A DNA stretch of 64,000 nucleotides, taken from Dechloromonas sp. ZY10. Its GTDB lineage: Bacteria > Pseudomonadota > Gammaproteobacteria > Burkholderiales > Rhodocyclaceae. Positions 36,900 through 47,089 of this stretch are shown here, in pieces. Position 1 is the stretch's first letter. Each line of letters opens with the position of its first letter. A program made the position numbers and the translations under genes. The notes under the pieces are model-generated. The model did no database searches, had not been told where the DNA came from, and worked only from the letters and a program-made list of their open reading frames with translations. The stretch spans positions 1,969,501 to 2,033,500 of the forward strand of contig NZ_CP144212.1 of the NCBI RefSeq assembly GCF_041378895.1, read 5' to 3'.

Positions 36900-36927
36900 A
36901 ACCTGAACCGGGGAAAACGGCGAAAAT

Positions 36928-37707
36928 TCAGGCCTTGAGGCCGCGCTCGATCATCAGGTTGATCAGATCGCGCTTTTCCGGTGCTTCGCTGGCCTGCAGC
37001 AGGCTCAGGGCGCTCTGCCCCTTGCGCGCCACCGCGTTCAACTCGGCCCCACGCTCGATCAGCAGACGGGCAATCTCGAACATGCCGCCGGAAATCGCCA
37101 GCATCAGCGGCGTGAAACCGAACACGTCGCGGACATTGAGCAGTGCCTTCTTGGCGATCAGCTTTTCGGCAATCACCCGGTAGCCCGGCGTGGTCTTGCC
37201 GCAGGCGACCAGCAAGGGGGTCAGCCCGAGGTTGTCGCGGGCATTCACGTCAGCCCCGGCATCGATCAGAATCTTGGCAACCACGGTATGCCCGCGCCGC
37301 AGCGCGGCCAGCAGCAGGGGAACACCATTGTCGTCAGGCGGCGGCTTGAAGCCGGCACGAACGAACAGGTCGATCAGTTCCTGGTTGCCATCGCGAAAGG
37401 CATGCATGAAGCCGTCGGCGGTCAGCAGTACCTTGCGTGCGACCAGCCGCTGCGCGGCCTCCTCCTTGCGCTCGGCCGAGCGGAAGGTTTCGACTTCGTG
37501 GAATTCACGCAGCTTGACGATATCCATCGCGACCTCGGGCGGAAACCCCTGGCGCCCGCCGCGCTTGTCGATCAGCAAATCGGAGAAATAATCCTCGATC
37601 AGCGGCATTCCCCACAATTGCTCGATCTTGATCAGGATGCGCTCGTACTGCGCTTCCAGATGCATCGGATAATCCTTGCCCATCGGGGCAAACAGGGGGT
37701 GTTTCAT
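36928..37707 (-). CDS. Ankyrin-repeat protein
   Basis: 259 residues. The N-terminal 80 residues are helical and unfamiliar (LIEDYFSDLLIDKRGGRQGFPPEV). From about residue 98 there are about four ankyrin repeats (DNGVPLLLAALRRGHTVVAKILIDAGADVNARDNLGLTPLLVA, FGFTPLMLAISGGMFEIARLLIERGAELNA). It overlaps the start of the MazG-like gene by four bases. No signal peptide. Probably a protein-protein interaction module. Confidence 0.85.
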   Translation of the reverse strand: MKHPLFAPMGKDYPMHLEAQYERILIKIEQLWGMPLIEDYFSDLLIDKRGGRQGFPPEVAMDIVKLREFHEVETFRSAERKEEAAQRLVARKVLLTADGFMHAFRDGNQELIDLFVRAGFKPPPDDNGVPLLLAALRRGHTVVAKILIDAGADVNARDNLGLTPLLVACGKTTPGYRVIAEKLIAKKALLNVRDVFGFTPLMLAISGGMFEIARLLIERGAELNAVARKGQSALSLLQASEAPEKRDLINLMIERGLKA

Positions 37708-38084
37708 CGCTGGTCCAACTTCAATTCGGTGTATTTGGTGCGCGACCCGCGCACCTGCTCGGCCGGATACTTGGCGGCATTCTTTCCGATTTTCGCATAA
37801 GCGGCGGCAGCCAGGTCAATTCCGGCCCGCTCGGCAACCAGCAGCAGGTAGAGCAGTACATCGGCACACTCGTCGGCCAACGCCTCGCACCGCTGCGGAT
37901 CGGCCGGAATCGCCTCAATCTCGTGATCGGCTTGCCATTGCGTCAGTTCAAGCAACTCGGCCGCCTCCAGGTTGAGCGAAACGATCAGGTTGCGCAAGGA
38001 GTGGAAGCGGGCCCAGTCGCGCTCGTCGCGAAACCGCAGCAAGGCCGCCGTCAATCCCTGCAAGTCGCTAACGCCTGTGTCCAT
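37704..38084 (-). CDS. MazG-like nucleotide pyrophosphohydrolase
   Basis: 126 residues from ATG 38084 (MDTGVSDLQGLTAALLRFRDERDW). The all-alpha NTP pyrophosphatase motif is visible: LNLEAAELLELTQW and ADECADVLLYLLLVAERAG provide the acidic metal-binding residues (ExxE and ExxD). These RS21-C6/MazG-like enzymes hydrolyse unwanted dNTPs. The frame is open upstream but that part is arginine/serine-rich. Confidence 0.9.
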   Translation of the reverse strand: MDTGVSDLQGLTAALLRFRDERDWARFHSLRNLIVSLNLEAAELLELTQWQADHEIEAIPADPQRCEALADECADVLLYLLLVAERAGIDLAAAAYAKIGKNAAKYPAEQVRGSRTKYTELKLDQR

Positions 38085-38187
38085 CGCGGGCCCCGTGCTA
38101 TTAATCAGTAGCGCGCGATGATGCCAGTCGCAGCAGAGCTGGGCAATCCCGCTACAATTCCCTCCCCGTCCGGACTCTCCCTCCACC

Positions 38188-39453
38188 ATGCTCCTTGCCT
38201 CACTCAATTCGCGCATTCTCGCCGGCTGCCTGCTCGGTCTCGCTGGCGGCAGCTGGCTGGCCGGCCACCCGGGGGAACCGCTCACGGTCAACACACTGTA
38301 TGCGGCAAAAATGCTCGGCAACCTGTTTCTCGACCTGCTTCGGATGGTGCTGGTGCCGCTAATCTTCGCCTCGATTGCCGGCGGCGTTGCCAACCTGCGC
38401 GCGCATCACCAGATGCACCGGGTATGGACTACGACACTGGTGTTCTTTTTTGCCACCATGGCACTGGCAATCTTGATCGGCTTCTCCGCCGCACACCTGT
38501 TCCGCCCCGGAGAAGGCCTGCAGTTGGCCATGTTTGCCGATGCCACGGCGCACTACCAGGCACGCCAGATGCCACTGCCGGACTACCTTGCACAATTCAT
38601 GCGCGGGCTGTTCCAGAATCCGTTCAAGGCACTGGCCCAGGGCGACATCCTCGCCGTCGCGATCATCGGGCTGTTTCTTGGGGTCGCACTGGTAATTGGC
38701 GGCGAACGCTTCAAACAGCTGCGACAGCTGATCGACGAGTTGCAGGACTTGTGCCTGCTGATCGTTGGCTGGATCATGCACCTGGCCCCATTCGGCCTCG
38801 CCGCGCTACTGCTGCAACTGGTTGCCACTCAACAAGGAGCCCTGCTCGCCAGCCTCGGCCATTTCATCGCAGTGGTCACCGGTACTACGCTGTTCCACGG
38901 ACTGATCGTACTACCGGCCCTGCTCTGGCTGTTCACCCGCATCTCGCCAAGCAAATTTTTCAAGGGTGCGCGCGAAGCCCTGGTCACCGCCTTCGTTACC
39001 TCGTCGAGCGCCGCAACGCTACCGATCACCTTGCGCTGTACCGAACAGCACCTGCATGTGCGCAAGGACATCGCCGGCTTCGTGATTCCGCTCGGGGCGA
39101 CCGTGAATATGGACGGCACGGCGCTGTACGAAGCGGCTGCCGCACTTTTCGTTGCCCGCCTGGCCGGCATCGAACTCGATCTCGCCAGCCAGGCCATCGT
39201 CTTCGCCGTGGCCATGCTGGGAGCCATCGGCGCCCCGGGGATTCCCAGCGTCGGGATGTTGTCGATGGTGCTGGTGCTGGAATCGGTCGGATTGCCGACC
39301 GAGGCGATTGCCATCCTGCTGCCGATTGACCGCCTTCTGGATACCACACGAACAATGGTCAATGTCGAAGGCGACATGGTCGGCAGCCTGATTGTGCAGA
39401 AGCTCGCCGGCAGCGACGCCGAGACGGCCGGCACCAGCCGGCAGCCAGCCTGA
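38188..39453 (+). CDS. Dicarboxylate/amino acid:cation symporter (DAACS family)
   Basis: 421 residues, about eight membrane helices plus two re-entrant loops. Family signatures are the serine-rich loop FVTSSSAATLPITLR and the IPLGATVNMDGTALYEA motif, followed by GIPSVGMLSMVLVLESVG and LLPIDRLLDTTRTMVNVEGD. It resembles GltP/DctA. Whether the substrate is glutamate, aspartate or a C4-dicarboxylate cannot be told. Divergent from the MazG-like gene by 103 bases. Confidence 0.92.
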   Translation: MLLASLNSRILAGCLLGLAGGSWLAGHPGEPLTVNTLYAAKMLGNLFLDLLRMVLVPLIFASIAGGVANLRAHHQMHRVWTTTLVFFFATMALAILIGFSAAHLFRPGEGLQLAMFADATAHYQARQMPLPDYLAQFMRGLFQNPFKALAQGDILAVAIIGLFLGVALVIGGERFKQLRQLIDELQDLCLLIVGWIMHLAPFGLAALLLQLVATQQGALLASLGHFIAVVTGTTLFHGLIVLPALLWLFTRISPSKFFKGAREALVTAFVTSSSAATLPITLRCTEQHLHVRKDIAGFVIPLGATVNMDGTALYEAAAALFVARLAGIELDLASQAIVFAVAMLGAIGAPGIPSVGMLSMVLVLESVGLPTEAIAILLPIDRLLDTTRTMVNVEGDMVGSLIVQKLAGSDAETAGTSRQPA

Positions 39454-40632
39454 TTAACGCGAGTAGAGGAGATCGCCGGGGCGGACCACCAGCGTCGCTG
39501 GCTTCTCGCGCAACTCGACTACGGCGAAGCGCGGATAGACCTCGCGAATCACCGCCTGCACTGCCGCCCCGCGCTCCCTGCCCAGGGCAGTGCCCGCTGG
39601 CGTAGCAATTTCGCCGTTTTTCCAGGTCTGCAGCAGCAATACATCGCCGGCACTCAAACCCGCTTCGCTACCAGCATCGATATGCAGGGTCCTGGAGTTT
39701 TTTGGCCCGGTTTTGACTACCCGGGCGATGAAGGGCAAACAAGACGCGCGCTGCTCTGCCCACTGGGCTATTTCGTCGAGCAAGGCCATCCAGCCCTGAC
39801 CAAAGTCGGTCGCCGCAAAAGCCGCCGTGCCAATGGTGTGTTTGCTGCTGATTTCGGCTCGCCCGCCAAGTTCGCGGGCAAAAACCTGGCGCGCCAGCAG
39901 TTCACCGCTGGCTGGATCGTGCAGGAAGGCCTCGATCTGCAAGTTGCGCTTGCGATCTACCCACGGCCCCTGCACGCCAAGGTCGCGGTACACTCCGGAA
40001 AGCAAATACTGCCCCCGCTGCCCGCCAAGGATTTCGGCAGAGGCTGCCGGATCGCGCAACAACGGCGCCCGTGCCGGCGAACGATAGGGAAAGTGCGCAT
40101 CATCGGCTACTGCCGGCAAACGCCCGCGCTGCTCCAACCGCCGTGCCAGCGCCAGCGCGGTAGCACCAGCAAGCCGGGCCGGTTCATCGAACTGCTTCTG
40201 TTCCGGGTACTCAAGCGCGAAGGCAGCCACCAGCAAGCGGTTGCGATAGCTGACCAGACATTCGCGGCGACACGCCTCGCGCTCGGCAACTTCGACCCGC
40301 AAAGACACGGTCAACTCCTTGCCGGTGACTTTTTCGGCGATCTGCTCGCTGCGCCCGGTGCAGGCATCGGCGGCAACCTGCACGCTTTCCTGGAGCACAC
40401 CGGACTCAACCACTGCCCGCGAACTGACCCGCGCACCATGAAATTCGGCGGCCCGCGCCAGCGCCCGCCGGATCGCCTCCTCACGGGCCGCGCCGATGCC
40501 AGCTGCGCCGATCACCGCGCTTCCCTCGACCGTGACCTCGGCGGCCTTCAGTGGGGTGCAGCAGGCTGCCAGTGCCAACAGCAAGGGCAGAAAGCGGTTC
40601 CGACTCACCGGCAAAACGGGCTGGCGCGACAA
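39454..40632 (-). CDS. flgT: Flagellar assembly protein FlgT-like
   Basis: About 392 residues from TTG 40632, which follows the flgP stop by one base and has a GGAAAG site. The frame is open to 40719 without a better start. A signal peptide (RFLPLLLALAACCTPLKAA) precedes EVTVEGSAVIG, matching the FlgT N domain. The middle domain carries two disulfide-capable cysteine pairs, and the C-terminus (DAGSEAGLSAGDVLLLQ) is the FlgT C domain. In Vibrio FlgT forms the H ring with FlgO and FlgP. No other motor genes are adjacent. Confidence 0.8.
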   Translation of the reverse strand: MSRQPVLPVSRNRFLPLLLALAACCTPLKAAEVTVEGSAVIGAAGIGAAREEAIRRALARAAEFHGARVSSRAVVESGVLQESVQVAADACTGRSEQIAEKVTGKELTVSLRVEVAEREACRRECLVSYRNRLLVAAFALEYPEQKQFDEPARLAGATALALARRLEQRGRLPAVADDAHFPYRSPARAPLLRDPAASAEILGGQRGQYLLSGVYRDLGVQGPWVDRKRNLQIEAFLHDPASGELLARQVFARELGGRAEISSKHTIGTAAFAATDFGQGWMALLDEIAQWAEQRASCLPFIARVVKTGPKNSRTLHIDAGSEAGLSAGDVLLLQTWKNGEIATPAGTALGRERGAAVQAVIREVYPRFAVVELREKPATLVVRPGDLLYSR

Positions 40633-40633
40633 T

Positions 40634-41050
40634 TCAGTTGCTTTCCGGGACGTCGATTTCCAGGCGCACTTCCCAATTACCATCGCTGTTGCTCGCCACA
40701 TGAACCACCCGGGCGCCACGCACCAGCGCTTCGGTCTGGGTCTTGATCGTATCGCCTTGGCTGGAGAAGGCGGCCGTCGAGGTGGTGGCCGTCAAACTGA
40801 CGCCCTTCATCTGCTCGGCCAGATTCCGATAGGCATCGACCTGCGCCGCACGAATCGCCATCAGCCGCTGCTGGCCGAAAGTCAGGTTGGTATAAGGGGC
40901 CGCCGTCCCGTAGCCGACGGCGGTCAGGCGTTTGCTCGCCCCGCCCGCACTCCGGACCGGCATTTCGTCCTGCCCGGTCGAAGCACAGGCAGCAAGCAAC
41001 AAGGCTGAGCAGACAGCCAGCGCACCAAGGCGAGAATTGCAGGCAGACAT
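40634..41050 (-). CDS. flgP: LPP20/FlgP-like lipoprotein
   Basis: 138 residues. A lipoprotein signal with lipobox LLLAAC (about residue 22) is followed by VGYGTAAPYTNLTFGQQRLMAIRAAQVDAYRNLAEQMKGV, the LPP20/FlgP motif, and TEALVRGARVV. In other bacteria FlgP is an outer-membrane component of the flagellar H ring. It is immediately followed by flgT, which supports the assignment. Confidence 0.82.
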   Translation of the reverse strand: MSACNSRLGALAVCSALLLAACASTGQDEMPVRSAGGASKRLTAVGYGTAAPYTNLTFGQQRLMAIRAAQVDAYRNLAEQMKGVSLTATTSTAAFSSQGDTIKTQTEALVRGARVVHVASNSDGNWEVRLEIDVPESN

Positions 41051-41108
41051 GATTCCCCTCTCTTAGAATGTCCCGGTCAACGTCCTCATGCGGCGATAAC
41101 GACATTTC

Positions 41109-41132
41109 AAGGGATAACTTTAGGTATCCCTT
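41109..41132. promoter_or_regulatory. Inverted repeat between divergent flgP and gamma-CA genes
   Basis: AAGGGATA (41109-41116) and TATCCCTT (41125-41132) separated by eight bases, in the 140-base divergent intergenic region. This could bind a dimeric regulator of either gene. Confidence 0.45.
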
Positions 41133-41190
41133 ATAACATACTGTTTTTTTATTGTTAACCAAGAACCAGCACCGTCCGGAAGGAAAGCGT

Positions 41191-41712
41191 ATGCCTGTTT
41201 TCAAACTTGCCGACAAAGTTCCCGTCCTTGCCGCCTCGGCATGGATAGCCCCCAACGCCACAGTGATTGGCGATGTACGCCTCGGTGAAAACAGTTCGAT
41301 CTGGTGGAATGCGACGCTACGCGGCGACAACGATCCGATTGAGATCGGCGCCAACAGCAATATCCAGGACGGCTCAGTGCTGCATACTGACGCAGGCGTA
41401 CCGATGAAGATTGGCGACCATGTCACCGTCGGTCATCTGGTGATGTTGCATGGTTGCACCGTCGGCGACGGCAGCCTGATCGGAATCGGCTCGGTGATTC
41501 TTAACCGGGCGGTAATCGGCAAGGGCTGCATTGTCGGCGCGAATACCCTGATCCCGGAAGGCAAGGTCTTTCCCGATCATGTGCTGATCGTCGGCTCACC
41601 CGGCAAGGTGGTGCGCGAACTCAGCGCCGACGAAGTGGCCCGTCTGCAAGCCTCGGCCGCCCATTACGTGGACAACGCCCAACGCTACCAAAACTGCCTG
41701 GAAGCCCTATAA
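41191..41712 (+). CDS. Gamma-carbonic anhydrase family protein
   Basis: 173 residues from ATG 41191 with a GGAAGGAAA site; the frame starts 13 codons earlier. Hexapeptide repeats form a left-handed beta helix. Three candidate zinc-binding histidines are in VLHTDAGVP and [12 protein letters not shown]. Many relatives (PaaY/YrdA/CaiE-like) have no proven carbonic anhydrase activity, so catalysis is uncertain. It is separated from sbtA by 28 kb, so no operon link exists. A weak terminator follows. Confidence 0.86.
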   Translation: MPVFKLADKVPVLAASAWIAPNATVIGDVRLGENSSIWWNATLRGDNDPIEIGANSNIQDGSVLHTDAGVPMKIGDHVTVGHLVMLHGCTVGDGSLIGIGSVILNRAVIGKGCIVGANTLIPEGKVFPDHVLIVGSPGKVVRELSADEVARLQASAAHYVDNAQRYQNCLEAL

Positions 41713-41733
41713 ACGGGATCGGTGAACGACAAC

Positions 41734-41759
41734 GCGGGGCCATAGCCCCGCGCTTCCTT
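41734..41759 (+). terminator. Probable terminator of the gamma-CA gene
   Basis: Stem GCGGGGC (41734-41740)/GCCCCGC (41745-41751), loop CATA, followed by the pyrimidine-rich GCTTCCTT. Confidence 0.55.
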
Positions 41760-41779
41760 GCGGCAGAAGGCCGACCGGA

Positions 41780-42223
41780 TCAGACGCTGCTGGCAAGATT
41801 GCTCAGCATCACCTTTGAATTCATTTTTTCCATCACCTTCTGGATACCGACGCGCGCGCGGATATTGATCAACAGCGGTGCCCGCAGGTTCGGTGAAATC
41901 GCCGTCTTGCCGTCCTCTTCTTTCTTGAACAGCATCTGCATCACGGCCACATCTTCCGAAGCGGGAGTCTGCAGCAAGGCCTTTTCCTCGTCGCTGAGGG
42001 CCAGTTCATAGCTGAAGCCAAGGTCGGTCGGGTCGACAATCTGGAAAGCCAGCGCCGGGTCGTCCAGCGACTGCAGGGTGAAGGTATTCGGAATCGCCTC
42101 GTCTTCTTCGTGAATCAGCGTGAAGCGTTTTGCTTCCTCGAAGGCCACCAGACCGTTCGGGAAGGTAATGACCTTCTCCGGAGAAACCTCAAGCTCGCCA
42201 AACAGGTAGGTGTCGACTTTCAT
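41780..42223 (-). CDS. fliW: Flagellar assembly factor FliW
   Basis: 147 residues, the usual size. [25 protein letters not shown] and a C-terminal [14 protein letters not shown] are typical. FliW binds flagellin and antagonises CsrA in many bacteria. csrA is not adjacent. A nearby flgPT pair points to a small flagellar accessory locus. Ribosome site GAGGATGA precedes the ATG. Confidence 0.93.
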   Translation of the reverse strand: MKVDTYLFGELEVSPEKVITFPNGLVAFEEAKRFTLIHEEDEAIPNTFTLQSLDDPALAFQIVDPTDLGFSYELALSDEEKALLQTPASEDVAVMQMLFKKEEDGKTAISPNLRAPLLINIRARVGIQKVMEKMNSKVMLSNLASSV

Positions 42224-42344
42224 TGTTCATCCTCCTCTGAAAAAATTTGCCATTGGGAAACATGCTACACGAAAGCCTCTCAGTTGTATTTTCCCGTTGA
42301 ATTCCGCATCATTCACCCCCCGTTTTTTTGAAGCCGTCCGATCC

Positions 42345-44657
42345 ATGCTCGCTCCCATCGAACACCGCATCGCTCTCGAACTCGGCGTGCGTCCGCCGCA
42401 GGTCACCGCTGCCGTCGCCCTGCTCGACGAAGGTGCTACCGTGCCCTTTATCGCCCGCTATCGCAAGGAAGTCACCGGCGGCCTCGACGACACGCAATTG
42501 CGCAATCTGGAAGAGCGGCTGACCTATCTGCGCGAACTCGAAGACCGGCGCGGCGCGATCATCGCCAGCATTGAAGAACAGGGCAAGCTGACCCCGGAGT
42601 TGAAGAACGAGATCGAAAACGCCGAAACCAAGCAGCGCCTCGAAGACCTCTACCTGCCCTACAAGCAGAAGCGCCGGACCAAGGCCCAGATCGCCCGCGA
42701 AGCCGGGATCGAACCGCTGGCGCTGGCCTTGCTGGAAAACCCGGAACTGACACCGGACGACGAAGCCGAAAAATTCCTTAACGCCGACGCCGGCTTCGCC
42801 GATGCCCGTGCCGTGCTCGACGGTGCGCGCCAGATCCTGATGGAAAAATTCGCTGAGGATGCCGACCTGCTGCTGCAACTGCGCGAATACCTCAACGAGC
42901 ATGGCCTGGTCCGCTCCCTGGTGGTCGCGGGCAAGGAGGTTGAAGGAGCCAAGTTCCGCGACTGGTTCGACTTCGCCGAGCCGATCGCCAGCATGCCTTC
43001 GCACCGGGCATTGGCGCTGCTGCGCGGGCGTAACGAAGGCTTCCTCGGCGTGACCCTGGTGCTCGATAGCGAACTTGACGAAGACAACATCAAACCGGGG
43101 CCGAATCCCTGCGAACAGCGCATCGCCGCCCGCTTCGGGATCAAGGCCCAGGGCCGCCCGGCCGACAAATGGCTGGGCGACACCGTGCGCTGGACCTGGA
43201 AGGTCAAGGTCTACACCCACCTTGAACTCGACCTGATGAACGAGTTGCGCGAACGCGCGGAAGAAGAAGCGATCCGCGTCTTCGGCAAGAATCTCAAGGA
43301 CCTGCTGCTTGCCGCCCCAGCCGGCAAGCACGTGACCATGGGCATCGACCCGGGGATCCGCACTGGCTGCAAGATCGCCGTCGTCGACGCCACCGGCAAG
43401 CTGCTCGAAACCGCCACCATTTACCCGCACGAACCGCGCAACGACTGGGCTGGCTCGATGCACACTATCGTCCGCCTGGCGGCACAGCACGGCGTCTCGC
43501 TGGTCGCTATCGGCAACGGTACCGCCAGCCGCGAAACCGACAAGCTGGTACAGGACGTGATGAAAAAATATCCCGAGGCACGCATGCAGAAAATCGTGGT
43601 TTCGGAAGCCGGCGCCTCGGTGTATTCGGCCTCGGAATTGGCGGCCAAGGAATTCCCGGAACTCGACGTGTCGCTACGCGGCGCAGTGTCGATTGCCCGC
43701 CGCTTGCAAGACCCGCTGGCCGAACTGGTCAAGATCGAACCCAAGTCGATCGGTGTCGGCCAATACCAGCACGATGTTTCTCAGAGCAAACTGGCCAAGA
43801 GCCTGGATGCGGTGGTCGAGGACTGCGTCAATGCCGTCGGCGTCGATGTGAATACCGCGTCGGTGCCGCTGCTGACCCGGATTTCCGGTCTCAACGCCGG
43901 GCTGGCAGCGAATATCGTCAATTTCCGCGATGCCAACGGCCCGTTTACCAGCCGCAATGCACTGAAGAAGGTGCCGCGCCTCGGTGACAAGACTTTCGAG
44001 CAGGCCGCCGGCTTCCTGCGCGTGCCGGATGGCGACAACCCGCTCGACGCTTCGTCGGTACACCCGGAAGCCTACCCGGTGGTGGAAAAGATCCTGACCA
44101 CGCTCAACAAACCGCTCAAGGACGTGATGGGCGACCCGCGCCTGCTCAAGGCGGTCAATGCCAGCCAATACACCGACGAGCGCTTCGGCCTGCCAACCGT
44201 GCAGGACATTCTCAAGGAACTGGAAAAACCCGGCCGCGACCCGCGACCCGAGTTCAAGACCGCGACCTTTGCCGACGGCGTCACCGAGGTCAAGGACCTG
44301 CAACCGGGCATGATCCTCGAAGGCGTGGTCACCAACGTCGCCGCCTTCGGTGCCTTTGTCGACATCGGCGTGCATCAGGACGGCCTGGTGCACGTGTCGG
44401 CGCTGTCCAATACCTTCGTCAAGGATCCGCACGACGTGGTCAAGGCCGGCCAGGTGGTCAAGGTCAAGGTGCTGGAAGTGGACCTGCAACGACAGCGGAT
44501 CGCGCTGACCATGCGCATGAGCGACGAGCCGAAGAAGCACGATGGCGGCGCCGCCAGCCAGCGCGGTGCGCCGCTGTCACGGCAGCAGGCCCGGCATAAC
44601 ACGCCCGCACCAGCCGGCAACGCGATGGCGGCAGCATTCGCCAAGCTACGCAAATAG
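42345..44657 (+). CDS. tex: RNA-binding transcription accessory protein Tex
   Basis: 770 residues from ATG 42345 ([42 protein letters not shown]); the frame is open upstream to 42210 over the divergent promoter. Tex domain order is visible: N-terminal helical domain, YqgF-like fold ([20 protein letters not shown]), helix-hairpin-helix ([22 protein letters not shown]) and a C-terminal S1 domain ([24 protein letters not shown]). Tex binds nucleic acid and the transcription machinery. A strong bidirectional terminator follows. Confidence 0.96.
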   Translation: MLAPIEHRIALELGVRPPQVTAAVALLDEGATVPFIARYRKEVTGGLDDTQLRNLEERLTYLRELEDRRGAIIASIEEQGKLTPELKNEIENAETKQRLEDLYLPYKQKRRTKAQIAREAGIEPLALALLENPELTPDDEAEKFLNADAGFADARAVLDGARQILMEKFAEDADLLLQLREYLNEHGLVRSLVVAGKEVEGAKFRDWFDFAEPIASMPSHRALALLRGRNEGFLGVTLVLDSELDEDNIKPGPNPCEQRIAARFGIKAQGRPADKWLGDTVRWTWKVKVYTHLELDLMNELRERAEEEAIRVFGKNLKDLLLAAPAGKHVTMGIDPGIRTGCKIAVVDATGKLLETATIYPHEPRNDWAGSMHTIVRLAAQHGVSLVAIGNGTASRETDKLVQDVMKKYPEARMQKIVVSEAGASVYSASELAAKEFPELDVSLRGAVSIARRLQDPLAELVKIEPKSIGVGQYQHDVSQSKLAKSLDAVVEDCVNAVGVDVNTASVPLLTRISGLNAGLAANIVNFRDANGPFTSRNALKKVPRLGDKTFEQAAGFLRVPDGDNPLDASSVHPEAYPVVEKILTTLNKPLKDVMGDPRLLKAVNASQYTDERFGLPTVQDILKELEKPGRDPRPEFKTATFADGVTEVKDLQPGMILEGVVTNVAAFGAFVDIGVHQDGLVHVSALSNTFVKDPHDVVKAGQVVKVKVLEVDLQRQRIALTMRMSDEPKKHDGGAASQRGAPLSRQQARHNTPAPAGNAMAAAFAKLRK

Positions 44658-44676
44658 TCGATCGGCAAACGCAGCC

Positions 44677-44703
44677 AATACCCCTGTCATTGACAGGGGT
44701 ATT
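44677..44703. terminator. Bidirectional intrinsic terminator after tex
   Basis: Thirteen-base perfect arms AATACCCCTGTCA/TGACAGGGGTATT around a single T, with T/A-rich ends. It separates tex from the hybrid kinase gene. Confidence 0.85.
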
Positions 44704-44771
44704 TTACGTTCACGGCCGCTAAAACCCCGGGGAAACTCCCTATAATGCCCCGTCCCTGCGCCTTTAACGCC

Positions 44772-47030
44772 ATGACCGCTCACTCCCTGCCGCGCTTCCT
44801 CCTGCTGCTCTGTGCCCTGTTCCTGGCGATCATCAGCCCGACCGTGCTGTCCTTGGCCAAGGCCAGCGACAACCTGCTCTCCTCGCTGTTTCGTCACCAC
44901 ACCTCGGTGATGCTGTTCATCGATCCGGCCAATGGCGCAATCGTCGATGCCAATCTGGCGGCCAGCGAGTTTTACGGTCGCCCCTTAGCTGAACTGAAAA
45001 AGCTGCGCATCCAGGACCTTAACGCCTTGGGCCCGGACGAAGTGGCAGCCGAGCGTCTCCGGGCCAAAGAAGAAAAGCGCAACTATTTCATCTTTCCGCA
45101 TCGACTCGCCGATGGCAGCATCCGCACAGTCGAAGTGTACTCGTCGCCGATGCGGCTCGACGACGAGCGGACCCTGCTCTTCTCGGTGATTCACGACACC
45201 ACCGGCAAGCAGATGCCAACCTCAGAACTGCAGGCCTATCAGGACAAGCTGGAAGAAATGGTTGCCCAGCGCACCCGGGAACTCGCCGAGCAGCATGCCC
45301 GTCAGCGCCTGATCCTGCTGCTCGGTCTGCTCGGGCAAGCCGCAATCATCGGCCTGCTGGTCCTCAACATCCGCCGCCGCAAGCAGGCCGAGAGCGAGCT
45401 GGCCAGCGAACAGGAAGCCTTGCGCGAAAGCGAGGAGTACAACCGGGTGCTCTTTGCCGGATCACATACCCCGCTGGTGGTGATGGACCCGGAAAGCGGT
45501 CGCTATCTCGACTGCAACGATGCCGCTGTAAGAATTTATCAGGCCCGCTCCCGCGCAGAAGTCCTGAACTGGACTCCGCTCGATGTCTCAGCCCCCACCC
45601 AGGCCAGCGGCGAAGACTCGGAGCAGGCTGGACGACGCCATGTCCTGGCTTGCCTCAACCGGGGGATCGAGGTCTTCAACTGGGAACACTGCCGCCCGAA
45701 TGGCGAACGCTGGACTGCCGAAGTCCGCCTGATGGCGGTCCGCCACAAGGGTAAAACCCTGCTCCAGTTCAGCCTGCTGGACATCACCGAACGACTCAAG
45801 GTCGAGCGGCAACTTGCCGATTACCGCGAAAATCTTGAGCGCATGGTCGATGCGCGGACCCGCGAGTTGGCCACCGCCCGCGATGCAGCCGAAGCTGCCA
45901 ACCGGGCAAAATCATCGTTCCTGGCCAACGTCAGCCATGAAATCCGCACCCCGCTGAACGCCATCACCGGGATGGTCTACCTGCTGCGCCGGGTCTGTCC
46001 CGGCAGCGAACAACAGGAACGCCTGCAGAAAGTCGACGACGCCACCCAGCATCTCAACGGGATCATCAACGACATTCTCGACCTGTCCAAGATCGAGGCC
46101 GGCAAACTGACTCTGGAAGAACTTGATCTGCGTCCGCACAAGTTGCTCGAAGACGTCCAGACCATGCTCAATGACCGTGCCCAGGCACGTGGCCTGAGCC
46201 TGCGCCTCACCGCCAGCGAGGTGCCGGAGCACCTGCTCGGCGATCCAACCCGGATCAAACAGGCGCTGCTCAACTATGTCGGCAATGCCATCAAGTTCAC
46301 CGATCAGGGATACATCGAAATCGGCTGCCAGACCCTGGAACAATCTCAGGAAAGCGCGCTACTACGCTTTTCCGTTCGCGACACCGGGGTTGGCATTGAC
46401 CCGGGCGAACTGCAACGGCTGTTCGTCCCCTTCGAACAGGGCGACAATTCGATTGCCCGGATGCACGGCGGCACCGGCCTGGGCCTGACCATCACCCGCC
46501 GGCTGGCACGAATGATGGGCGGCGATGCCGGCGCCGAAAGCCACCCGGGCAACGGCAGCGAATTCTGGTTCACCGTCCGGCTCAAAGTGGCGGAGCCCAG
46601 CAGCCAACCCGCAGCAGCCCCCTCCGGCCAGCCCAAGATGCCGCGCACCGGAGCCGGCAAACGCATCCTCCTGGTCGAAGACGAAATGATCAACCGCGAA
46701 ATCGCCATTGAACTGCTCTGCGATCTTGAGTTGGCCATCGATACCGCCGGCGATGGTTTCCAGGCTGTCGAGATGGCGGGCAGTACCGCCTACGACCTGA
46801 TCCTGATGGATGTACAAATGCCACGGATGGACGGCCTGGAAGCAACCCGCCGCATCCGCGCCCTGCCCGGCTGCGCGCAAACACCGATCCTGGCAATGAC
46901 CGCCAACACCTTTGTCGAAGATCGCAAACGCTGCCTCGATGCCGGAATGAACGACTTCATCGCCAAGCCGGTCGATCCCAACTACCTGCTGGCCACGGTC
47001 AGCCGCTGGCTGAACGGCGAAGCTGACTGA
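44772..47030 (+). CDS. Membrane hybrid sensor histidine kinase with PAS domains
   Basis: About 752 residues from ATG 44772; a start nine codons upstream is possible. A short hydrophobic N-terminus is followed by a PAS domain ([24 protein letters not shown]), a coiled coil and TM helix ([21 protein letters not shown]), a second PAS ([22 protein letters not shown]), the kinase core (H-box [15 protein letters not shown]-box [11 protein letters not shown]-box [10 protein letters not shown]) and a receiver domain ([16 protein letters not shown]). There is no partner regulator nearby, so it is an orphan. Confidence 0.9.
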   Translation: MTAHSLPRFLLLLCALFLAIISPTVLSLAKASDNLLSSLFRHHTSVMLFIDPANGAIVDANLAASEFYGRPLAELKKLRIQDLNALGPDEVAAERLRAKEEKRNYFIFPHRLADGSIRTVEVYSSPMRLDDERTLLFSVIHDTTGKQMPTSELQAYQDKLEEMVAQRTRELAEQHARQRLILLLGLLGQAAIIGLLVLNIRRRKQAESELASEQEALRESEEYNRVLFAGSHTPLVVMDPESGRYLDCNDAAVRIYQARSRAEVLNWTPLDVSAPTQASGEDSEQAGRRHVLACLNRGIEVFNWEHCRPNGERWTAEVRLMAVRHKGKTLLQFSLLDITERLKVERQLADYRENLERMVDARTRELATARDAAEAANRAKSSFLANVSHEIRTPLNAITGMVYLLRRVCPGSEQQERLQKVDDATQHLNGIINDILDLSKIEAGKLTLEELDLRPHKLLEDVQTMLNDRAQARGLSLRLTASEVPEHLLGDPTRIKQALLNYVGNAIKFTDQGYIEIGCQTLEQSQESALLRFSVRDTGVGIDPGELQRLFVPFEQGDNSIARMHGGTGLGLTITRRLARMMGGDAGAESHPGNGSEFWFTVRLKVAEPSSQPAAAPSGQPKMPRTGAGKRILLVEDEMINREIAIELLCDLELAIDTAGDGFQAVEMAGSTAYDLILMDVQMPRMDGLEATRRIRALPGCAQTPILAMTANTFVEDRKRCLDAGMNDFIAKPVDPNYLLATVSRWLNGEAD

Positions 47031-47040
47031 AACCGGCAGA

Positions 47041-47052
47041 TTCACGGTCGAC
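47041..47052 (+). repeat. Iterated palindrome, partial copy
   Basis: TTCACGGTCGAC followed by TGCC, in the 59-base gap between the convergent kinase and ybbA genes. The right arm is lost; the same TGCC variant occurs at 49922. Confidence 0.6.
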
Positions 47053-47089
47053 TGCCGCCCGGGGCAAAATCCGGGCGCTGGCCGCGCAT

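Noticed and set aside
44000-44540. Minus-strand frames opposite tex
   Set aside because: Histidine/glycine-rich antisense translations without motifs.
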